From Bacteroidota bacterium (GTDB taxonomy: Bacteria > Bacteroidota > Ignavibacteria > Kapaibacteriales > UBA2268): DNA of 36,750 nt. How positions within the stretch are numbered: position 1 is the stretch's first letter; each line of letters starts with the position of its first letter. The notes under the pieces are model-generated. The model saw only the letters and a list, made by a program, of their open reading frames with translations. It did not search any database and had not been told where the DNA came from. The stretch spans positions 1 through 36,750 of the forward strand of contig JAKAKE010000032.1 in the NCBI GenBank assembly GCA_021824625.1. Direction: 5' to 3'. A program made the translations under genes and the position numbers. Positions 19,605-27,098 of the stretch are shown here, in pieces.

Positions 19605-20174
19605 TTACCACCTAATCATTAAATTTATCCCTGTCCCATATCTAATATCGGGTGTGATAATAAATGTTAAATCATCTGAAACTGAAAAATCATAAAGGTG
19701 TGCTCCGACATAAGCATCAACTGCGGCGAGAATATATACTCCGAGTAGATAAAAAGCACTCATGTCGCGGTTGTCTCTGTAATACTCTTTATATCTACTT
19801 AGAGAATCAAGCGTAAATTTATTTTTTTCCTGATTATTTTCACTTTTAACTAAATCATATAGATTTTGTGTGTTCTGAAATTTTCCATTGAAATAATATA
19901 TACTATAACCCAATGCACAAGCACCGCCAAGGAACAACGGTGCTTTCCAATAAGAGCCGACATATACTTGTCCCGCTCCCGGCAAAATCAATGAAAGGCC
20001 TACTGCAAGGAATGGGGACTTTTGCATTTCAAACAATTTTACCCTACTTGTATTCTTTTCAGATGCTGTCGTTTGTGTGCTGTCTTGAGAATATGAATCG
20101 CTTAAATCAACTGCTGATAACAGCAATAAAAAAATTAAAAATTTCAAACTGATATTAATTATTTTCTTATTCAA
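19605..20174 (-). CDS. DUF5683 family membrane/secreted protein
   Basis: Signal peptide; 'QKSPFLAVGLSLILPGAGQVYVGSYWKAPLFLGGACALGYSIYYFN..Y..YRDNRDMSAFYLLGVYILAAVDAYVGAHLYDFSVSDDL' typical of DUF5683. Confidence 0.8.
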   Translation of the reverse strand: MNKKIINISLKFLIFLLLLSAVDLSDSYSQDSTQTTASEKNTSRVKLFEMQKSPFLAVGLSLILPGAGQVYVGSYWKAPLFLGGACALGYSIYYFNGKFQNTQNLYDLVKSENNQEKNKFTLDSLSRYKEYYRDNRDMSAFYLLGVYILAAVDAYVGAHLYDFSVSDDLTFIITPDIRYGTGINLMIRW

Positions 20175-20185
20175 TTCAATCCTTC

Positions 20186-20569
20186 TTATGAATTAAGAAC
20201 AGCAATTGCTTCAATTTCGATTAAAACATCCTTTGGCAGTCTGCAAACCTGGTATGCCGCCCTGGCAGGCTTGCTTTCAGCAAAATATTTATTATATATT
20301 TCATTCATTTGGGCAAAATGATTCATGTCAGTTAATAACACAGTCGTTTTTACCACATTATTGATTGCCGCATTAACCGATTCAAGAATAGCAAGAACAT
20401 TTTTTATTGCCTGCTCAGTTTGCGTTACGATATCATCTCCGGCTAATGTCCCATCAGGTTTAAGTGGTATTTGCCCTGAAATAAATAATAATTCACCTTG
20501 TGCTGCAACAGCCTGCGAATATGGTCCAATTGGACTTGGTGCCTTATCGGTAAAAACAATTTTTTTCAT
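20186..20569 (-). CDS. ridA: RidA family reactive intermediate/imine deaminase
   Basis: '[31 protein letters not shown]', '[23 protein letters not shown]', '[23 protein letters not shown]'. Confidence 0.96.
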   Translation of the reverse strand: MKKIVFTDKAPSPIGPYSQAVAAQGELLFISGQIPLKPDGTLAGDDIVTQTEQAIKNVLAILESVNAAINNVVKTTVLLTDMNHFAQMNEIYNKYFAESKPARAAYQVCRLPKDVLIEIEAIAVLNS

Positions 20570-20607
20570 CCCATCTCCAAAATAATTTCAATAAATAAAC
20601 TGCAAAC

Positions 20608-21573
20608 TTAAATAATAATTGTAACTTCGGTTTCATCACTAAATAATAACTTTTTTCCAAGCAATGCCGCACCAATAATTCCTGCGTCCTTAGTAAAATG
20701 TGCCTTGCGGATTTCAGCCCTGGATGCTATTGTTGGCAATGCACGTTGTTTTATCGTATAAAGTGCCGAATCAAAAAGTATAGAATCGGACATTGAAATA
20801 CCTCCACCAATTATAGCAATTGATATATCCAGTAGATTCATTGCTGATGCAATCCCGGCACCAAGATAAAAACCAATTTTTTTGAAACATTCAATTGAGG
20901 CAGTATCATTTTCAGAAACCGAATCGGATATTGAACTCACATCAATATTATTATTTTGATTCAAAATAGAATCAGGATATTTATTTAATATATTTTTTGC
21001 AAGTACAATAATTTGTTTTCTGCCAATCAATTCCTCAAGAGTTCCCGAACGAAATGAAACTGAATAATTATTTTCATCATCATTAACATCAATAATCGTA
21101 TGTCCGATTTCTCCTGCTCCTCCTGAGTCACCGCGAAATATTTTTCTATTTATAATAATAGCTCCTCCAACACCGGTTCCAAGAGTAATATAAATAAAAT
21201 TTTTCAGTTCTTTGCCTGCACCAAGCTCTAATTCTGCGATGGCTGCGGTATTTGCGTCATTGTTTATTGCAATTGGGATTGGTATTATCTCCGCTAGGAT
21301 CTTTTTCAATGGCAGGTCAATCCATCCCGGCAGGTTCGGCGATATTCTTACTACACCTTCATCGGTTACAATTCCCGGTACACCTATACCCACCGATTTT
21401 AATTCAGGAAAATTAACTTTTGTATCGAGAATTATATTTTTAATATTATTAATAACTTCTTCAGGCCCCATAACAGCGTTCGTTGGAATTGATGATTGTT
21501 CGATCAGATTACCATCCTCATCAATTATACCTGATTTGAGATTTGTCCCGCCTATGTCAATTCCAAGATACAT
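20608..21573 (-). CDS. ROK family sugar kinase (glucokinase-like)
   Basis: 'YLGIDIGGTNLKSGIIDEDGN', 'VGIGVPGIV', 'NDANTAAIAELELGAGKELKNFIYITLGTGVGGAIIINRKIFRGDSGGAGEIGHTIID'. The CXCGXXGC zinc motif is not evident. Confidence 0.92.
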   Translation of the reverse strand: MYLGIDIGGTNLKSGIIDEDGNLIEQSSIPTNAVMGPEEVINNIKNIILDTKVNFPELKSVGIGVPGIVTDEGVVRISPNLPGWIDLPLKKILAEIIPIPIAINNDANTAAIAELELGAGKELKNFIYITLGTGVGGAIIINRKIFRGDSGGAGEIGHTIIDVNDDENNYSVSFRSGTLEELIGRKQIIVLAKNILNKYPDSILNQNNNIDVSSISDSVSENDTASIECFKKIGFYLGAGIASAMNLLDISIAIIGGGISMSDSILFDSALYTIKQRALPTIASRAEIRKAHFTKDAGIIGAALLGKKLLFSDETEVTIII

Positions 21574-21576
21574 TAA

Positions 21577-23049
21577 CTACTCTGTATAAAATCTTATCAT
21601 ATTGAAAATAGCATTTTCGCAAACCTTGCAGTATGGCTTCTTTCCTTTGCTGAACATTATACAATCAACCATAGGCCTGTAAATACCCTGCGAAGAATAG
21701 CCCCCACCCTCGAAAGCACCAACTTCCCCGGAATATTTACTTGTTTTAAAAAATCTGTCTAAATTATCATTGCGTTTCTTTTCTGCTGTTTGGTATTCTT
21801 TCTCTGCAGATTTAATCCGGCTTTCTGGAGCGTTTGAGGTTTTTAATTCAGAAATATTTTTCAGAAGTTTTGCTCTTTCAACACCCCATTCTTTATCCAT
21901 TTTTTCATAATCTGCTTTTTCCCAGAGAGATGGTATTTCAATACCGGGAGTAATAAACTCTCTCCATTTTAAATCGCCTTTATTTATTAATGCTGTCAAA
22001 TTGGGTTCAGTCGGTTCGATTCCTTTTGGATAAAAATCATTATAGGAAACATCGGAAGTGTAGTACTCATCACCTAATCCTGCGAAAGCATGGCCAAATT
22101 CATGTAGAAAAACATACTCATTCCAGACATTGTTATTGACAAAAGTTGCAAACTGGTTATATATACCGCCACCTCCATACTTACTTGTATTGGCCATTAT
22201 GTAAATTACGTCATAAGGTGCATGAGCAGCAACATCACGCAATGTTTTATTATCTTCAGTCAGCAAATACCTGTCAGAACCTAATGAGTTAAATGTGGCA
22301 TTAACTGCTGTTTTTTTGTAAATCTTATTTTGTGGAATGTCAATTCCGCTTTCTTCTGATGGTTTGTAGATACCGTAGATGTTGAATTTGTCTTGATTTG
22401 TCTTATAAGGTTCCTGTGAAAAAAATACTTCTGTGAATCTCTTAATGTCTTCGAGGAATTTCATATCCTCATTTGAATCGTATCCCTCGCTTATGATTAC
22501 AACATCAACTTTATCGTGAGGATTGCCTGAAACATGGCTTTTATAAACTCTTACCGATTTATCAATTATATTATCTCTGTTGATATTAATATCTGATGGG
22601 TCTATCTCAATCTGATAAATCTGAACAAGCTTTTGTTCTTTATTTCTCAATTCAATTGTAAATTTTATCTTATTCTTTGGCAAAGGTATCAAAACGGATT
22701 CATGATAAGCCTTTACTTGTCCATTGATTGCAGGTGTGGTTGTTCTATACTCACCGAAGTATGTATCATATCCTTTAGAGAATATCAAATTACCCGAGGT
22801 TGCATCATAAATCTTGCAATAATATCTGCCATTGTCGAATTTGTCTATTGTATTTTTTGTACTGCCTGCCCATATACCATACTCATAAGCTTTATCGAAT
22901 ACTATTGATTCAGTCTTAGCATCACCGATATGGAGATAATCAATCCTCAAGGTTTTATCAATGAAAAAATCATCGAATTTTACTTGAGAATAACTTGAGT
23001 AAAAAGAAATAATGAGAAATATAAATAATGTAGATGATAATTTTTTCAT
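21577..23049 (-). CDS. M64 family (IgA peptidase M64-like) secreted metallopeptidase
   Basis: Signal peptide MKKLSSTLFIFLIISFYSSYSQ; zinc site 'VFLHEFGHAFAGLGDEYYTSDV'; 'VDVVIISEGYDSNEDMKFLEDIKRFTEVFFSQEPYKTNQDKFNIYGIYKPSEESGIDIP'. Start moved to the Met before the signal peptide. Confidence 0.9.
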   Translation of the reverse strand: MKKLSSTLFIFLIISFYSSYSQVKFDDFFIDKTLRIDYLHIGDAKTESIVFDKAYEYGIWAGSTKNTIDKFDNGRYYCKIYDATSGNLIFSKGYDTYFGEYRTTTPAINGQVKAYHESVLIPLPKNKIKFTIELRNKEQKLVQIYQIEIDPSDININRDNIIDKSVRVYKSHVSGNPHDKVDVVIISEGYDSNEDMKFLEDIKRFTEVFFSQEPYKTNQDKFNIYGIYKPSEESGIDIPQNKIYKKTAVNATFNSLGSDRYLLTEDNKTLRDVAAHAPYDVIYIMANTSKYGGGGIYNQFATFVNNNVWNEYVFLHEFGHAFAGLGDEYYTSDVSYNDFYPKGIEPTEPNLTALINKGDLKWREFITPGIEIPSLWEKADYEKMDKEWGVERAKLLKNISELKTSNAPESRIKSAEKEYQTAEKKRNDNLDRFFKTSKYSGEVGAFEGGGYSSQGIYRPMVDCIMFSKGKKPYCKVCENAIFNMIRFYTE

Positions 23050-23074
23050 AATTGTTGCCAATATGTAATTGATT

Positions 23075-23401
23075 TTACTTTTCTTTTTTATGTTCAATTA
23101 AAAATACTTTTTCGCCGGGTTTGAGCATACCGTATTTTTCACGGGCAACTCTTTCGATTTCGGTATTATTATTTTTTAATTCATAAATTTCATGTTTAAG
23201 TGAATCATGAATCTTTTCTTCATCTTTGATTTTCTGTTTAAGTCCGATTTTCTGATTTTGCAGTTTCAGTCTTGTATATAAGCCATAATTGGAAAAGAGA
23301 AGGAAGCCGAGAACGATTGCCAGCAAAAGCAAAGTAATGATCAGCTTTGGATTTTTTGTTTTATCTATTATGAAGTTTTTGATTCTTCCTATCACATTCA
23401 C
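23075..23401 (-). CDS. FtsB/DivIC-family septum formation initiator
   Basis: Single TM helix followed by coiled coil and 'NNNTEIERVAREKYGMLKPGEKVFLI', diagnostic for FtsB/DivIC. Confidence 0.9.
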   Translation of the reverse strand: MNVIGRIKNFIIDKTKNPKLIITLLLLAIVLGFLLFSNYGLYTRLKLQNQKIGLKQKIKDEEKIHDSLKHEIYELKNNNTEIERVAREKYGMLKPGEKVFLIEHKKEK

Positions 23402-23412
23402 CTCATAAAGTT

Positions 23413-23433
23413 AATTACGAATTATGAATTACG
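23413..23433. repeat. Period-7 tandem repeat (AATTACG)n, 3 units
   Basis: AATTACG AATTATG AATTACG in the gcvPA-ftsB intergenic gap. Confidence 0.7.
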
Positions 23434-23464
23434 ATATAAACTGATTAACAAAACCCTCTTTATT

Positions 23465-24805
23465 TTACTTTGCAAATCTTTTTAGAAAATCAGCAAATTT
23501 ATCCATTTCTTCTTTAGAACGCTTTTCTGTTACTGCAATTAACAATCCCTGCTTACATTCAGGATACCTTGATGTATCAATACCTGCAAGTATTTTTTCC
23601 TTTTCAGCTTCTTCAATAATTATTGAAGCCGGTACAGGTGTTTTAACAAGAAATTCCTTGAAAAAAGGGTTTTCACTTAATAAACTAAAACCATTTATTT
23701 CCTTAATTTTTGATGCAAGGTAATGAGCTCTCTGAAGGCATTGTTCTGCAACATCTTTTATTCCCTGCTTACCCATGGTTTCCATATAAGCCGTAGCAGC
23801 AAGCATGAACAAACCTTGATTTGTACATATATTTGATGTTGCTTTTTCCCTTTTAATTTGCTGTTCACGTGTCTGAAGTGTTAGAACATACCCCCTATTT
23901 CCATCTGCATCTTTTGTTACACCTGATAATCTGCCGGGCATCTTTCTCACAAATTCCTGTTTTACTGCAAATATTCCGAGATAAGGGCCACCGAAACTCA
24001 ATGGTATTCCCAATGACTGTCCTTCGCCGATTACCACATCAGCATTGTATTCACCCGGTGCCTGTAATACACCAAGTGATATCGGGTCAACCGATACTAT
24101 GAATAATGAACCGTTGGCGTGAGCGAGCTTTTCTATTTCATGAACATTTTCCAGGTTGCCATAGACATTTGGTTGTTGAACAATAACAGCGGAAACATTA
24201 TTATCAATTGCTTTTTTCAATCCTTCAATATCACATGTTCCATCTTCTGAAACAAATTCTTTTAAAATCAGTTTTTTCCCACTGCTAATTGTGCTGACAA
24301 CCCTTTTGTATTGAGGATTAACAGAGCCGGCATAAAGAAATGTTCCCCTTTTATTGTGCGCATGAGACATCAGCACTGCCTCTGCCATTGCACTACCTCC
24401 GTCATACAAAGACGCATTCGAAACATCCATACCTGTTAGTGTGCAAATCATTGATTGAAACTCATACATTGCCTGAAGTGTACCCTGCGATACCTCAGCC
24501 TGGTAAGGTGTGTATGCTGTTTTAAATTCAGGCCTTTCCAATACCATGCTAACTATTGTCGGTATGAAATGGTCATAAGCCCCGCCGCCAAGATAACAGG
24601 TATAATTACTTGCATCCTTGTTTTTGTTTGCATAAGACTGCATAAGCTTAACAACCTCATATTCGGATAGTTTTGGTGCAATATCAAGAGGCTTTTTTAA
24701 TCTGATTGATTCCGGTATATTTTCAATTAATTCTTCAAAAGATGAAACGCCAATTCTTTCTAACATCTGTTTTCTATCATCATCTGTATTCGGTACAAAA
24801 GACAT
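23465..24805 (-). CDS. gcvPA: Glycine dehydrogenase (aminomethyl-transferring) subunit 1
   Basis: 'MSFVPNTDDDRKQMLERIGVSSFEELIENIPESIRL', 'TPYQAEVSQGTLQAMYEFQSMICTLTGMDVSNASLYDGGSAMAEAVLM', 'TREQQIKREKATSNICTNQGLFMLAATAYMETMG'; about 450 aa, so the split N-terminal half of P-protein. Confidence 0.96.
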   Translation of the reverse strand: MSFVPNTDDDRKQMLERIGVSSFEELIENIPESIRLKKPLDIAPKLSEYEVVKLMQSYANKNKDASNYTCYLGGGAYDHFIPTIVSMVLERPEFKTAYTPYQAEVSQGTLQAMYEFQSMICTLTGMDVSNASLYDGGSAMAEAVLMSHAHNKRGTFLYAGSVNPQYKRVVSTISSGKKLILKEFVSEDGTCDIEGLKKAIDNNVSAVIVQQPNVYGNLENVHEIEKLAHANGSLFIVSVDPISLGVLQAPGEYNADVVIGEGQSLGIPLSFGGPYLGIFAVKQEFVRKMPGRLSGVTKDADGNRGYVLTLQTREQQIKREKATSNICTNQGLFMLAATAYMETMGKQGIKDVAEQCLQRAHYLASKIKEINGFSLLSENPFFKEFLVKTPVPASIIIEEAEKEKILAGIDTSRYPECKQGLLIAVTEKRSKEEMDKFADFLKRFAK

Positions 24806-24852
24806 TACAACTCCTAATAACAACTAAATTCACAAAAAATTAATACGAAATA

Positions 24853-24884
24853 CAAAATTAGGGTTTTATGAGGTGCTTACCAAA
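24853..24884 (-). promoter_or_regulatory. Bacteroidota-type promoter upstream of gcvPA
   Basis: Minus strand TTTG-GTAAGCACCTCATAAAACCC(20)-TAATTTTG. Confidence 0.65.
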
Positions 24885-24959
24885 AGGAAATGGAAATACA
24901 TACAATTAATTAATTTACATTAAATTGTTTTTGAATTAGATTATGTTAAATTTATATGA

Positions 24960-25238
24960 TTATTTATAAACATCACCTCTTTTATCAATTTCGAAAATTT
25001 GAATCTCTAATAGTTCATTGTCAATTTTATAGATGATTCTGATTTTTCCTACTCTCATACTAAAGAAATCTTTCCAACTTCCTTTTAATTTTTTTATTTG
25101 AAGTATGTTATAAGGTATTATTCCAGTAGTATTGTAACAATTTAATAATTCCTTTATTTTTAGTTGCACTGTTGTTTTGGTTTTAGGATTTAGTCTCTCA
25201 AGATTTTTAATTGCATTATTATGAATTTTAACTTTCAT
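24960..25238 (-). CDS. RelE/ParE-superfamily toxin
   Basis: 'VKIHNNAIKNLERLNPKTKTTVQLKIKELL..LKGSWKDFFSMRVGKIRIIYKIDNELLEIQIFEIDKRGDVYK' with RelE-type R.G..R..Y......I.I..I..R.DVY ending. Confidence 0.85.
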   Translation of the reverse strand: MKVKIHNNAIKNLERLNPKTKTTVQLKIKELLNCYNTTGIIPYNILQIKKLKGSWKDFFSMRVGKIRIIYKIDNELLEIQIFEIDKRGDVYK

Positions 25239-25446
25239 TCATTACCCAATCTGTCATATCAACAAAGTCTTCTTTTTTGTATTTAGAAGATGAGCCGTAT
25301 CTTTTTTCAATATCTTTCATTTCTTCATCCGATACTGTTGGTATAATGGTATCATAAAATTTAATACGTTCTTCTCTGATGATTTCGAGAAGTACATCCC
25401 TGAACATTTCCTTTATTAAAGTTTTTTCTTTTAAAATATCAGGCAT
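25228..25446 (-). CDS. Putative antitoxin partner of the downstream RelE/ParE-like toxin
   Basis: 72 aa ORF overlapping the toxin start by 11 nt in antitoxin-then-toxin order. Confidence 0.7.
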   Translation of the reverse strand: MPDILKEKTLIKEMFRDVLLEIIREERIKFYDTIIPTVSDEEMKDIEKRYGSSSKYKKEDFVDMTDWVMNES

Positions 25447-25520
25447 AATTACACCTATGTTTAAATTAATATTTGTTTTTCAAATTTAATGACGGAATAA
25501 ATACTAATCAAGTATAATCA

Positions 25521-25556
25521 AAAAAAAGTGCAGTTAGAAACGTCCACCTGCACTTT
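25521..25556 (-). terminator. Rho-independent terminator downstream of sod
   Basis: Minus strand AAAGTGCAG-GTGGACGTTTCTAA-CTGCACTTTTTTT: 9-bp stem and T-run. Confidence 0.85.
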
Positions 25557-25576
25557 ATCAAAATATTATGATTTTC

Positions 25577-26152
25577 TTATAACTGCTTAGATGCAAAATC
25601 CCAGTTCACTATGTCCCAGAATTTTTCTACGAATGTCGGACGTGCATTGCGGTAATCAATATAATAAGCATGCTCCCACACATCTAAAGTGAGAATAGGT
25701 TTCTTGTCGAGAGTCAGGGGAGTGCCTGCATTGCTGAGCTGAAGAATTTCCAAAGTGCCGTCAGCACTCTTTGCCAGCCATGTCCATCCCGAACCAAACA
25801 AAGTAACAGCCGCTTTCGAGAATTTCTCTTTAAAATCCTTGAATGAGCCGAAGTATTTGTTGATTACATCTGCAATGTCTCCGGTAGGAGTTCCACCACT
25901 GTTTGGTGAAAGACAGTTCCAGAAAAAAGTGTGGTTATAAACCTGAGCCGCATTGTTGAAAATGCCGCCTTCTGCTTTTTTGATTATATTTTCAAGTGTG
26001 AGATTCTCGAATTGTGTTCCGGGAATAAGGTTATTCAGGTTATTCACATAAGCCGCATGATGCTTGCCGTAATGATAGTCTAATGTTTCCGGTGAAATGA
26101 CCGGATTTAGCGAGTCCTTCGGAAAAGGAAGCGCAGGTAATTCGAATTTCAT
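25577..26152 (-). CDS. Superoxide dismutase (Fe/Mn family, probably Fe)
   Basis: 'YHYGKHHAAYVNNLNNLI', 'NNAAQVYNHTFFWNCLSPN', 'FGSGWTWLA', 'LTLDVWEHAYYIDYRNARPTFVEKFWDIVNW'. Confidence 0.96.
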   Translation of the reverse strand: MKFELPALPFPKDSLNPVISPETLDYHYGKHHAAYVNNLNNLIPGTQFENLTLENIIKKAEGGIFNNAAQVYNHTFFWNCLSPNSGGTPTGDIADVINKYFGSFKDFKEKFSKAAVTLFGSGWTWLAKSADGTLEILQLSNAGTPLTLDKKPILTLDVWEHAYYIDYRNARPTFVEKFWDIVNWDFASKQL

Positions 26153-26202
26153 AATTCCTCCAAATTTTATGTTAAAAAATAGATTTAAACTTCAATCTTT
26201 AT

Positions 26203-26242
26203 CGCCCCCTTTCTCAAAGGGGGATTAAGGGGGTTTCCTTAA
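26203..26242. repeat. C/G-rich intergenic palindromic repeat
   Basis: CCCCCTTT-CTC-AAAGGGGG hairpin (26205-26223) followed by attaagggggtttcctt; degenerate inverse copy at 4471-4503. Confidence 0.7.
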
Positions 26243-26267
26243 TTTTACAAAATCATTATTAATGGAT

Positions 26268-26309
26268 TAATGACTTTTGACTAAGGACCATTGACTTAAG
26301 ACTATTCAC
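26268..26309. repeat. Period-7 degenerate tandem repeat (NNNTGAC-like), 6 units
   Basis: TAATGAC TTTTGAC TAAGGAC CATTGAC TTAAGAC TATTCAC read directly immediately beside the iscA-like stop codon. Confidence 0.75.
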
Positions 26310-26314
26310 TGATT

Positions 26315-26719
26315 TTATCCATGACATCCACAGGTCAAACTATCGTTCGGCGACAAGAAAGAAAATCCTTTTCCTTGTTCGTTGTCAATAAAATCTATGG
26401 TTACACCCATCATATAAAATAAGCTTTTCGAATCTATAACTATTCTGAGGTTGCTTGATGTAAACATACGGTCCTCTTCGCCTATTCTTGCGTCAAATCC
26501 AAGAACATAACTCATACCGGAACAACCGCCGCCTTTTGTGCCTATTCTGAGAAAATACCCGTCGGGTACATTACTTGATTCGAGAATTTTGTGTATCTCG
26601 TTTATAGCAGATTGTGAGATTAATATATCTTCTTCAGCGTCTGCTCCGCTGACGCCTGTGGTTATTCTTTCGAAATCTATTGCTGTATCTGTCATATTTT
26701 CATTCAAAGTTTCAGTCAT
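26315..26719 (-). CDS. A-type iron-sulfur carrier protein (IscA/ErpA/HesB family)
   Basis: 'LISQSAINEIHKIL..GYFLRIGTKGGGCSGMSYVLGFD', C-terminal 'NDSLTCGCHG': conserved Cys, CxC. Confidence 0.93.
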   Translation of the reverse strand: MTETLNENMTDTAIDFERITTGVSGADAEEDILISQSAINEIHKILESSNVPDGYFLRIGTKGGGCSGMSYVLGFDARIGEEDRMFTSSNLRIVIDSKSLFYMMGVTIDFIDNEQGKGFSFLSPNDSLTCGCHG

Positions 26720-26739
26720 ATAATACCCTTCACAAAATT

Positions 26740-27036
26740 CTAAACATCATAATCAACATAAACATTATCAGTCAACGGATGGGACTGGCAGGTCAATACA
26801 TATCCTTCTTCAATTTCCTCATCAGTCAAACCGTCTCTTTCGTCCATTTCCACTTTACCGCTTTTCAGCATAGCCCTGCATGTTGTACATACTCCAATCT
26901 GACAGCTAAACGGAGGGTCAAGCCCTTCGTTCATAGCCGCTTGCAGTATTGTCTCATCAGGTTCAACATCGAAGCTGTGCTCCTCTGCATATAATTTTAT
27001 TTTAACAGTTCTTTTCTGAAATTCTAAATCCGACAT
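26740..27036 (-). CDS. 2Fe-2S plant-type ferredoxin
   Basis: 'EGLDPPFSCQIGVCTTCRAMLKSGKVEMDERDGLTDEEIEEGYVLTCQSHPLTDNVYVDYD': C-X4-C-X2-C...C cluster. Confidence 0.95.
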   Translation of the reverse strand: MSDLEFQKRTVKIKLYAEEHSFDVEPDETILQAAMNEGLDPPFSCQIGVCTTCRAMLKSGKVEMDERDGLTDEEIEEGYVLTCQSHPLTDNVYVDYDV

Positions 27037-27098
27037 TAATTATCGTCTTTTATTTTGATTTCTATAAGACTGATTAATTATTGAAAAATTGTATGAAT

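Noticed and set aside
21212-21589. 125-aa plus-strand ORF antisense to the ROK kinase
   Set aside because: Complete overlap with a confident gene; no motif.
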